Source of the DNA: JACMQX01 sp044225675
GTDB lineage: Bacteria; Pseudomonadota; Gammaproteobacteria; Burkholderiales; Burkholderiaceae_C
Assembly: GCA_044225675.1 (NCBI GenBank)
Contig: JBGAIH010000001.1
Span: 186,001 to 250,000, forward strand
Reading direction: 5' to 3'
Length of the DNA: 64,000 bases
Position 1 is the first letter of the stretch. The number at the start of each line of letters is the position of its first letter. Both the position numbers and the translations under genes were made by a program. Positions 17,338 to 25,700 of the stretch are shown piece after piece. Under the pieces are notes generated by a model, which did no database searches, was not told the DNA's origin, and saw nothing but the letters and a program-made list of their open reading frames with translations.

Positions 17338-17685
17338 TCAGACGACGATGCGTCCGGCCAGCCGAGCGTCCCGCGCGTAGGCGCTCAGACGCTTCTCTGC
17401 ACGGAAGTGCATGTCGCGCTCCACCGGCAACCCGAGCCGACCGCGCACTGTCGCCAGTTCCCGCAGACTGACCCAGCCCAGCTCGGGCGCCCCCAGGCCG
17501 AGGTCACAGAGACCGAAAGCATGGTCATGATCGTCCGGGTCGATCTCGGAAAGCAGCCAGGTGGCACCGGCGTCGGGTGTGAACAGCTTGACCATGGGTG
17601 CGGGGTCGAAGTCAGGGTTTCGCAGAGTCTCGCGGCCGTTGGCCAGCAGCAGCACGCGCTGTTCGTCGGTGATGAGTGCGTTCAT
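17338..17685 (-). CDS. DUF2958 family protein (copy 2)
   Basis: A 115-residue protein parallel to the one at 10017-10370: ALITDEQRVLLLANG, MVKLFTPDAGATWLLSEIDP, AFGLCDLGLGAPELGWVSL and LPVERDMHFRA align by eye over the whole length. Two diverged copies in one element suggest old duplication or acquisition from a related element. GGAG lies upstream of the ATG at 17685. Confidence 0.8.
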   Translation of the reverse strand: MNALITDEQRVLLLANGRETLRNPDFDPAPMVKLFTPDAGATWLLSEIDPDDHDHAFGLCDLGLGAPELGWVSLRELATVRGRLGLPVERDMHFRAEKRLSAYARDARLAGRIVV

Positions 17686-17751
17686 GGTGAACTCCAGAAG
17701 GAATGCCGGGCGGGATTGCCCGCAGCCTCCGGGTCACGGCGCAGCGCAGCG

Positions 17752-17812
17752 GTCAAGGTTCGAAGACGGCCGCCAGGCCGCCAGCGCATCGCAGATGCGC
17801 GCCGACCTTGAC
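17752..17812. repeat. Element structured repeat (copy B)
   Basis: GTCAAGGT (17752-17759) pairs with ACCTTGAC (17805-17812); inside are a GC-rich repeat and the hairpin GCGCATC-GCA-GATGCGC (17784-17800). Flanks CGGGCGGGATTGCCCG and AGAACGGCGTG recur at copy C upstream of radC. It occupies the gene-free stretch 17686-17895. Confidence 0.55.
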
Positions 17813-17895
17813 GGCCAGAACGGCGTGGAACGCTGGGTGCAACAGCAAGCCAGCCCAGTCCCACTTCCCTGATTCCCCGGAGGGGCAGGGCGGGT

Positions 17896-18420
17896 TCAGG
17901 GAATCTGGGGTTCCAGGCGGCTCACCGAATCCAGCGAGGCACTCCTGCCATGCACGTCCTCAACAAGGACTCCATCGGACTTCGTTCCGAGCGCCACCAC
18001 TTTTTCGGCGATGCGCGATTCCATCGAGGTTCGCGGCGCCACCACCAGAATGACGCAGCCGTCGCAAACCAGCTCGTGGTCGTCGGATGCCTGCACGCGG
18101 AATTTCGCGCTCCGCTCTCCCAGCCGCTCCACCCATCCCCGCAGCTTCAGGGTTGATCCTGGCGGGATCGGCCCCTTGTGCTCAAGTTCGACGGTCCGAC
18201 CCACCACGACCTCCGAGTCGGCATCCACATGCCGCTGCATCTCTCGGATGCAGATGGACTCCACGACGGCGACCAGATACCCGGTCGCCAGGCATTCGAT
18301 CAGCTTCTGCGCATAGTCGCTCCCATGCGGGAGCCTGGAAAAGAGCGCCCGGGCCGTCTGTTCGGGCGGCACGCTGTAGGTTTCTTCAAAGGAGATTTCG
18401 CTGATGCCTTGGTGGTTCAT
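17896..18420 (-). CDS. Hot-dog fold thioesterase-like protein (FlK-like)
   Basis: A 174-residue protein with the order of elements seen in FlK-type (fluoroacetyl-CoA thioesterase-like) hot-dog proteins: a helix with LIECLATGYLVAVVESICIR, then SEVVVGRTVELEHKGPIPPG and LKLRGWVERLGERSAKFRVQ and DDHELVCDGCVILVVA. These hydrolyse small acyl-CoAs; the substrate here is unknown. It sits at the edge of the backbone next to the insertion sequences and is probably cargo. The ATG at 18420 is chosen because upstream codons encode Arg-rich, noncoding-like sequence. Confidence 0.6.
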   Translation of the reverse strand: MNHQGISEISFEETYSVPPEQTARALFSRLPHGSDYAQKLIECLATGYLVAVVESICIREMQRHVDADSEVVVGRTVELEHKGPIPPGSTLKLRGWVERLGERSAKFRVQASDDHELVCDGCVILVVAPRTSMESRIAEKVVALGTKSDGVLVEDVHGRSASLDSVSRLEPQIP

Positions 18421-18721
18421 GGAAATGGGAGGTGGGTTGACGACGTGCGTTCGCTCTCCGGAACCCCGCGTCAAAGCGCAAGGACGGGAACAGCGTTCGA
18501 TCCTCGTTCGGACGCATCGCGTCTTCAACCCAGTCAAGCGTACTCAGTCGTGGTCGGCTTGATGCAAGCGACTGGACTGTCAATCCCAAGAAGCCATCTG
18601 CCAGCAAAGACTCACCGCAGTTTTGTCGGGTAGTAGATTCGGGGAGCCGGCATCGGCTTGAAGTCCCCTTGAAAACCTGAACCACCCGGAAGTAGAGAAT
18701 TCCCAGCAACGGAGTCTCTAC

Positions 18722-18988
18722 ATGAAGAAATCCAGATTCAGCGAAGCGCAGATAGTCGGCATCCTCAAGGAAGTCGAGCTGGGTGCGAAGGTCGGCGAGA
18801 CGTGCAGGAAGCACGGCGTGAGCGAGCCGACGTATTACAAGTGGAAGAGCCAGTTCTCGGGCATGACGGTCTCGCACCTGGCGCAGCTTCGACAACTGCA
18901 GGACGAGAACGCCAAGCTCAAACGCATGTACGCCGACCTGGCGCTCATGCACCACGCGCTCAAGGACGTCGTTGACCGAAAGCTCTGA
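18722..18988 (+). CDS. IS3 family transposase OrfA
   Basis: An 88-residue protein starting MKKSRFSEAQIVGILKEVEL with the helix-turn-helix GETCRKHGVSEPTYYKWKSQ and a leucine-zipper-like tail LRQLQDENAKLKRMYADLAL, standard for IS407/IS3 OrfA. It binds the terminal repeats and normally combines with OrfB through a -1 frameshift near 18975 (CGAAAGC context). Confidence 0.92.
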   Translation: MKKSRFSEAQIVGILKEVELGAKVGETCRKHGVSEPTYYKWKSQFSGMTVSHLAQLRQLQDENAKLKRMYADLALMHHALKDVVDRKL

Positions 18989-19530
18989 CCCCGGAGCGTC
19001 GCGAGATGGTCGTTCAAGCCCTCATTGCCGAGCACGGCATGAGCGAGCGCCGAGCCTGCCAGGCCAGCGGCATCGCCCGCTCCACACTGCGCTACCGGCC
19101 CGTTGCACGCGACGACTCCGGGGTCATCGCCTTCATCCAGGCCTACATGGCAGTGAACCCGCGCCACGGCTTCGGGCTGCTGTACGACAGCGCCCGCCAC
19201 CAAGGCAAGCCCTGGGGCAAGACGGTGCTTTGGCGCGTCTACTGCGAGCTGCGGTTGAACCTGCCACGGCGGGGCAAGAAGCGGTTGCCAGCTCGTATCA
19301 AACAGCCCCTGGAAGCTGCCGGTCAGCCCAACCACGGCTGGAGCTGCGACTTCATGGCCGATGCGTTGTGGTCCGGCAGGCGGTTCAGGACCTTCAACGT
19401 CATCGACGAATTCAACCGCGAAGGGCTGCGCATCGAGGTCGATACCAGCCTACCGGCTGCGCGCGTCATCCGCGCGCTCAACGAGCTGGTTGAAGTGCGA
19501 GGAGCGCCACTATCGATTCGCCTGGACAAC

Positions 19531-19773
19531 GTACTAAATGCAAGAGGTGTTCCGACAAGCGGCAACAGCATCGCACGCCGGTCTTGCTGGGCAGATCGGC
19601 AGATGACAAAGAGCAATGAGCAGAATCGGCGACGCGGTTCCGCCGCACAGGGACGCCTCGGTTAACCATAGTGGAAACAAGATTCACGAAGCCTTCGTCG
19701 TGATCTTCACCGTACCTAAAACAGCGTAGGCAGCCCAGCGGAAGGTCCGAGCATTATCTAGGGGGTCCCCGAC
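19531..19773 (-). ncRNA. Candidate seekRNA/bridge RNA region of the IS1111-like element
   Basis: Noncoding 243 bases between the transposase stop and the IS end. In IS1111-type elements the guide RNA that selects the target lies in this 3' noncoding part; in the IS110 subgroup it lies upstream. The segment has hairpin-capable stretches such as GGGCGCCGACGTAGGTCGG on the transposase strand. I could not identify guide bases matching the CTGGACAAC|GGCCCGG target by eye. Confidence 0.4.
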
Positions 19774-21054
19774 CTACGTCGGCGCCCCGACGGCCCTGTT
19801 GAGAGGGATCGATCCGCTGGGCAAACTCTGCTCGAAGAACCGCCTGTACGGCTGGTTCTTCTTGATGATTCCGTACGCCACGCGTGCCATCTTGGCTGCC
19901 ACGGCCGTGAGCGCCTTGCGCTTTAGGTCGGGGTCCTTGGGGTTGCTGCTGACGTATCGGTCGTACTTCTCCCGAAATGAGTTCTCGCGAGCCCGAATCG
20001 CGACGACGGCGGCCAGCCAGAACGCCAGACGCAAACGGGCGTTGCCTCGTTTGGACAGCTGTTCTCGGCCGCGCTGGACACCCGACTGGCTCTTGGCCAG
20101 GTCAAAACCGCAGTACTTCAGAAACTGCCGGTGATGACCAAACCGGCGCAGGTTGCCGGCCTCTGCGAGGATGGTCAGCGCGTTGATGGGTCCCACACCC
20201 GGCAGAGACATCAGGTTGATGTAGTCCGCATCGCTGGCCAGCAGGTTCTGCGCCTGTTCTTCGAGCTGGCGGCGCATGTCATTGAGGTGCTGATAGTGGT
20301 GCAGCGTGAACAGAAAGGTCTGCACGGCGACGCTTTGCGGATCGTGCGGCAGCGCCCCGGAGTCTGCGCAGCACTCCCAGATCTCGGTGAGCTTGGCCAC
20401 GCGATGGACGCGGCGACCGACCACTGGCGAGGCCAGTTCGATGAACTCCTGACAGGTGTGTTGGCGCACATGGGCCGGGGTGGGGAACTCGATCATGAAC
20501 TTCACCCACCATTCGTTGCGCGTGCTGGTCCAGTACTTGTGCATCTCGGGGAAATACAGAGGCACATGGTGGTTGATGATGGCGTGCTGGACCTTGGTTC
20601 TGGCGCGGCTGATCTGGTAGTAGGTCTTGGACAGCTCCTGGATGTCGTGGTGTCCGGCCAGCATCGGGTCGACATAGCGCTGTGTGCGTTCTTGCTTGAG
20701 CATCTCCAGGATGACCGCGGCATCCTTGGGATCGTTCTTGTCCCATGAGTTGAACATCGCTTCGCGGAACCGGGACTGGGCCACCGATGAGATCGAGACG
20801 ACTTCGAACCCAGCCCGAAGCAATCGATGGGCAATCGGGCGGTGGTAGTCACCAGTTGGCTCCAGGGCCACCCGACATCGACCACCGAGGCCAAGCAAGA
20901 AGTCGATCAGGCGCTGCATGTCAGCAGCGCTGTTGGCCATGCGAAATCGGTGTCGTTGACCTGATGCGGTCTCGACAAGGACAGCATTCCAGTAGCGGGC
21001 TACGTCTATTGCAACCCAGTGCAGCGCGGCGATAGGATGGTTCGTGTCAGCCAT
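19774..21054 (-). CDS. IS110 family (IS1111 group) DEDD transposase
   Basis: A 426-residue transposase. The N-terminal RuvC-like DEDD domain shows VAIDVAR (Asp), RVALEPTGDYHRPIAHRL (Glu) and WDKNDPKDAAVILEML (two Asp); the C-terminal Tnp2 domain shows LMSLPGVGPINALTILAEAG, LKYCGFDLAKSQSG and RGNARLRLAFWLAA with its conserved Ser region upstream. It cuts and rejoins DNA at sites chosen by an element-encoded RNA. Full length and apparently intact. Confidence 0.93.
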   Translation of the reverse strand: MADTNHPIAALHWVAIDVARYWNAVLVETASGQRHRFRMANSAADMQRLIDFLLGLGGRCRVALEPTGDYHRPIAHRLLRAGFEVVSISSVAQSRFREAMFNSWDKNDPKDAAVILEMLKQERTQRYVDPMLAGHHDIQELSKTYYQISRARTKVQHAIINHHVPLYFPEMHKYWTSTRNEWWVKFMIEFPTPAHVRQHTCQEFIELASPVVGRRVHRVAKLTEIWECCADSGALPHDPQSVAVQTFLFTLHHYQHLNDMRRQLEEQAQNLLASDADYINLMSLPGVGPINALTILAEAGNLRRFGHHRQFLKYCGFDLAKSQSGVQRGREQLSKRGNARLRLAFWLAAVVAIRARENSFREKYDRYVSSNPKDPDLKRKALTAVAAKMARVAYGIIKKNQPYRRFFEQSLPSGSIPLNRAVGAPT

Positions 21055-21622
21055 TGGGGTGGTCTCCTTCGGAAGTCAGCGATCCAAAGGATGCTTGCTG
21101 CCGGCAGTGGCTGACAACCACTATGCATTTACTACGGCCCGGAATTCATCGCTCACGCCCTGTCCGAATGGGCGAAATCCAAGGGAATCGCCCTCAATCA
21201 CATCCAGCCGGGAAAGCCGACGCAGAACGCCTATGTCGAACGATTCAACAAGACCTACCGCACCGAGGTGCTGGACTGCTACGTCTTCGATTCACTGCAG
21301 GAAGTGCGCGACATGACGGCCGATTGGCTGCACCGATACAACCACCACCGTCCCCATGAAGCTCTCGGCCGAATCCCGCCGGTCGAGTACCGTGTCAAAC
21401 TGTTCCCCAACCTCTACTTCTGACTGGCTCAGGAATTCGAGGGGACTTCAGGCTGTCTCAACGCTATCGCTGATGTCTAGCAATACTTGTGTTTTTCAAC
21501 CCCACCAATTCTCTGGCTGCGATACCCCAAAGACACGCAGATCACTTGGTCACCGCTCGGCAAAGTCAATGAAGATTTGTTGATGCGGGACGAGGTCCTT
21601 TCAATCGCCTATAAAGGCAGAC

Positions 21623-22786
21623 ATGCTTAGCGAATCTTCTTCCGACAGTGAACTCATTGGCTATCTGGGCTACGTAGCGGAAAAGCTCCCAAGAGACGCG
21701 GCAGAGGCCTCAACCCTTGCTCGTCTGCTAGCGGCTTCCGGAGTTGCACTTACTTTCTCTGGAGTACGAACTGCCGACGTTGCGTCGACCGGTGGACCTT
21801 CTTCGCTGAGTACTTTGCTTTGCCCTTTGTTCCTTCGTGTTGCTGGTTTCAATGTTCCCAAGCTAGGCGTCCCAGGTCGCCCGGCAGGGGGAATCGACTG
21901 CCTGGCACAAGTGCCGGGGTACAAGAGCTCGCTGACGGAGCAAGAATTGCAGCAGGTAATGAAGAACTGCGGTTATGCCCACTTCACAGCTGCTGGCCGA
22001 TATGCGCCGCTGGATGCAAGGCTGTTTCGCCTGCGCCAACAAAATGGGTTTCAGGAAGTCCCGACCCTGGTGGCAGCGAGCTTGCTTTCGAAGAAGCTTG
22101 CGGTCGGAGTCGCAACAGCAGGACTGGATATTCGTGTTGCACCGCACGGCAACTTCGGGCGCAGTTTCGACGAGGCAGGGCGCAATGCACGAATGTACGA
22201 AGAGGCTGCTTCCAGCTTGGGTATTTCAGGTAGGCCGGTCCTGACGGATGGAAGCGTGCCGTACCAAGCCTACATCGGGAGGTCAGAGGCGCTCATCGCG
22301 ATGAAGATCATCTTTGACGGCGCAGCGGACTCATGGCTGCAAGAGCACGTCGACTTGTGCCGTCAGTTGAGTGCTGCAGCTGCACCCGTCGAAAGAGAAA
22401 CCATCGCTGACACGACGACTGCAAGCCTCCGGCAAGCCTTTGTCGCGAATTTGGTCGCCCAAGGGGCCACTGAATCGGGGTTCCTCCGCGTCGCGGAGCT
22501 TGCTGCAGATCGGCATGACAGGGCCATAGTCGCTGAGAATGACGGAGCGGTAGTGATATCGCTCGAGGGTGTCCGTAAGACGCTGACAGCAGCTCAGACC
22601 GCAGCCACCGGGAACAAGGACTATGCGGACCCGGTCGGTGTGATTCTGCGGCAGCGTCCGGGCGACATGGTGCAGCGTGGTCAGGTGCTCGCGACAGTGC
22701 GAGTTGAGGACGCTGGGGCGCGAGTCACGGTGCTCGATCACCTGAAGATTGCGATTCGGGTCGATGCATCGTCAGAAAGGAAATAA
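21623..22786 (+). CDS. Thymidine phosphorylase-like protein with altered active-site motifs
   Basis: A 387-residue homologue of pyrimidine-nucleoside phosphorylases (DeoA fold). Alignable parts: STGGPSSLSTLLCPLFLRVA, GRPAGGIDCLAQVPGYKSSL, PLDARLFRLRQQNGFQEVPT, LVAASLLSKKLAVGV and a C-terminal lipoyl-like PVGVILRQRPGDMVQRGQ. The phosphate-binding KHSTGG is VASTGG here and the SGRGLGHTGGTLD signature is VPGRPAGGIDCL, so classical phosphorolysis may be changed or lost. AAAGG precedes the ATG. Four bases separate it from the kinase-ATPase gene, and both have lower GC than the backbone: they look like one transferred two-gene unit. Confidence 0.7.
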   Translation: MLSESSSDSELIGYLGYVAEKLPRDAAEASTLARLLAASGVALTFSGVRTADVASTGGPSSLSTLLCPLFLRVAGFNVPKLGVPGRPAGGIDCLAQVPGYKSSLTEQELQQVMKNCGYAHFTAAGRYAPLDARLFRLRQQNGFQEVPTLVAASLLSKKLAVGVATAGLDIRVAPHGNFGRSFDEAGRNARMYEEAASSLGISGRPVLTDGSVPYQAYIGRSEALIAMKIIFDGAADSWLQEHVDLCRQLSAAAAPVERETIADTTTASLRQAFVANLVAQGATESGFLRVAELAADRHDRAIVAENDGAVVISLEGVRKTLTAAQTAATGNKDYADPVGVILRQRPGDMVQRGQVLATVRVEDAGARVTVLDHLKIAIRVDASSERK

Positions 22787-22790
22787 GAAG

Positions 22791-25700
22791 ATGAAAATGG
22801 GAAAGTATTGTTGTTTCTTCTGTCCGGCAAAGGACTACTCAGAAAAGTCTTTAGATCAAGAGTGCCCCTTTTGTGGTCGCACCTACGGATTCGTACTGAG
22901 CGAGAAGCCGAGCGCCATCGGACAGTACAGGATCGTCAGGGAGTTAGGACGGGGCTTCTACGGAGCGGCCTACGTCGCCGAGCGAGGGGCCTTTCGGAAG
23001 TCTTTCGTTCTGAAGATTTCCCCGGTGGTCTTCTATTCGTTCTTCGGGAAGGCCTCGTTTGAGGAGGAGACGCAGAAGCACGCGACCCTTTCCAAGAGCG
23101 CTGAGCATGTAGTCGGCATCGACGATGCTTTCGACGAGGACATTGTGTTTGGAGATGGTGTCACGACGCTTAGATGCCATGTGACAGTTCTTGACTTTGT
23201 GGACGGCGACTTGCTGCAAGACTACCTGGAAGGCACGTTAGCCGCCAATGCAGGGAACGTCTGTCAGATTGCTATCGACCTGCTCAGGATCCGCGGGGAG
23301 TTCGAGGCACACCAGCTAAATCACAATGACTTGCACTCGGAGAACCTCATCGTCGAGCGGTTGGCGCCGCAGGCGCGGCGTATGGACGCAATCGACGGGA
23401 CCATTCGAGTCAAGGCAATCGACCTCGGGAGCATTTCGGACGGAAGCAAAAGCACTGAACAGCGTCTGGGAGACATGTATTCCATCGCGTTGCATGTCGA
23501 CAAGCTGCTTGATCGGTTGCTTGCAAAGCAGGCGGATTTGGATGATCGGGACTGTCGGACTGCACTTGCGCTGCAGAGCATCGTGCACGGACTTCTCTCG
23601 GACGGTCACAAGGTACGGCACCCGAACTTCGAGGACCTGGAGGCGCAAATCCGAGAGGCGTACTACCGCGCGTCGCAGCCATGGCGGCCCTGGACCAATC
23701 CGCTCAATCTCAAAGGGTTCGGAGATCATTACAACGCACAAACGCTAGTCTCCTGGGATGTGCCTCGGCTACTAGTCGATCCGCAAAATCGATGGCTGGC
23801 GGAGGTCACCAAGCCGGGCGCACAGATCATCACTGGCATGCGAGGTTGCGGCAAGACGATGTTGCTTCGCGCACTCGACATCCATGCTCGTGCGGCTCGC
23901 CTGGGCGATGCGGGCAAGCTTGAGACCTCTGACGAGGTTGTCGAACGAATCCGCAACGACAAGTTCGTCGGGCTTTTTGTCTCTGCGATGCGGCTGCTGG
24001 AACTGCGGCACTCGACATCCAAGATTGAATATAGGCTGACCCGCCTGTTCGTCTATTACGCGCTGCAGGCCGCGCGTGCGCTTATGCACTTGCGGGACCT
24101 CGATGAAAAGGTCATCGCGCCAGCGGCTCATACCCGGCTTGCAGAGGCCGTTTCTGCGTACCTGGAGGGCGCAGAGGACGTGTTGCAGTCGTCGTCTCTC
24201 GAAGATCTGGAGCGGCGTTTGGAGCGATATGCAGTGCTGGCAACGCGAGGATCTTCGCCCATTGAGGTTAGGCAGGCTCCGACGGAAGTGTTTCAGCGCC
24301 TAGCTGAGTCGCTACGCGGTTGCTCCTCGGTCTTTGCGGATTCGACGGTCTTATTCCTGCTGGATGACGTATCTACACGCTACCTTGAGATCGAGCGAGT
24401 TGAGGAACTGTTGTCTGCGCTGCTGTTCCAGGCACCCAACTGCGCATTCAAGTGCACCTCCGAGTGGCAGACCATCGAACTCGGTTTGCGTTCACCCGGC
24501 CGCATTCATCCAAGTCGAATCGACCGTGACTTGGCTGTCTTCGACTTGGGCGCTGATGTATTCGAAACCGTCAACGGTACCGGCAAGGACAAGGGGACTG
24601 ACTTCGTCGAGCAGGTCCTAAAACAGAGGGCGCGCTACTACGCAGCCCATCCGAGCATTGGTCCTCGAAAGCTGCTAGGCGATGTTCCGCTCGAGACAGT
24701 GGCCCGAGAAATTGCGGCGTCCAGTAACACTTCGCGGGACAGAAAGCAGGTGTACAGGGGGATTTCTTGTTTGACCAATGTGTGCGTTGGCGATATCGGC
24801 GATGTCATCAAGCTCTACGAGGAAATTCTTAAGCAAGCAACGACTAGCAAGGGGGAGTTGCCGGTGCCTATCCCACCGGCTGTCCAGTCTGAGTGCTTCC
24901 AGACGCTGAGCTCACGACGGATTTACGACCTTAACCGGCGCGGCGGCTACTTCATGAACCATGCCGAGGCGTTTTCTCAGGCAGCGCATCAGCTACTGGT
25001 TGTGTTCTCAAAGAAGGGCGGCAAGAAGTCTGGCTCGGTGTCTCGCCTGCGCCAGTTCACTTCCATCTACGTTCGCGTGTCGGCGGACAGTCCTGAGGGC
25101 CTGAACCTTCAGATTGACAAACTGCGGGAACTAATCGACGCAGGTGTCTTTGTTTACTCCGACAGTTCGCCGCGCTCGAAGACCAAGGACTCAAATCCTA
25201 TCCAGCAATTCAAGCTGAGCTTCCGCAAGATTTACGGCGTGGCTGCATACATCGGCTTGTCCGATCGCGACCGCTTTGAGCTTTCCGGTCAGAACTTGCT
25301 GGACTGGCTGACTGCGCCAAACAAGGATGCAATGCGGGACATTTTGCTTCGCAATCAGATCGGCGAAGAGGCTGGCTTGGCAAGTGAAGAGGACGCCATG
25401 GAAAGCGTGCAGGCCTTGTCTAATGAGGGGTCTGCGTCGGCTGAATCTCGTTCTGAACAGACACAGCCGGGGCTATTCGAAGAACCGCAAACCGTTCAGG
25501 TCATTGACCGAATGAAACCCTTGAGCGAGGCCTTGGCCAAGCCGCTTGGCGTGCAAATCAGAGAGCTTCAACCCGGGGACCTGGGGTCGCTTGGCATTGA
25601 GTCCGTGTTAACAGGTCTTGGATTCGAGGAACGGACGCTGCAGTCCAACGACGTACTCTCGGCGGCGCTGAGTGGAGCTTCCGTCCATGCAGTCCGTTAC

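Larger units (their letters stand above)
19531..21135 (-). mobile_element. IS110 family element, IS1111-like, nested in IS3
   Basis: A 1605-bp insertion bounded by short inverted ends GTACTAAATGCA (19531) and, read from the other side, GTAGTAAATGCA (21135), one mismatch in 12. No target duplication is needed to rejoin the IS3 frame. Terminal 12-bp inverted repeats, a DEDD transposase and a 243-base noncoding segment downstream of the transposase (versus 81 upstream) match the IS1111 subgroup rather than classical IS110. Confidence 0.85.
19006..21423 (+). pseudogene. IS3 family transposase OrfB, split by IS insertion
   Basis: The integrase-like transposase is in two pieces. 19006-19530 has PNHGWSCDFMADAL (first Asp of DDE) and ends ...SIRLDN (second Asp). 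21136-21423 resumes with GPEFIAHALSEWAKSKGIAL, NAYVERFNKTYRTEVLD (the Glu) and ends RVKLFPNLYF. The intervening 1605 bases are an IS110-family element. The DDE catalytic domain is therefore interrupted and the IS3 should not move on its own. Confidence 0.92.
18659..21450 (+). mobile_element. IS3 family element (IS407 group), interrupted
   Basis: Complete IS3 element with imperfect 26-bp terminal inverted repeats starting TGAAGTCCCC at 18659 and ending GGGGACTTCA at 21450 (four mismatches by eye), flanked by the 4-bp target duplication GGCT (18655-18658 and 21451-21454), typical of the IS407 group. It carries orfA and orfB in -1 frame, but orfB is split by a 1605-bp IS110-family insertion. Removing that insertion restores the reading frame exactly at RLDN|GPEF. 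The 238 bases before it (18421-18658) contain no gene I can support. Confidence 0.92.

Noticed and set aside
19531..21135. Target-site duplication for the inner IS
   Set aside because: A possible 2-3 base AC/TAC repeat is seen at the junction but is within the terminal repeat itself, and IS110-family elements generally make none.
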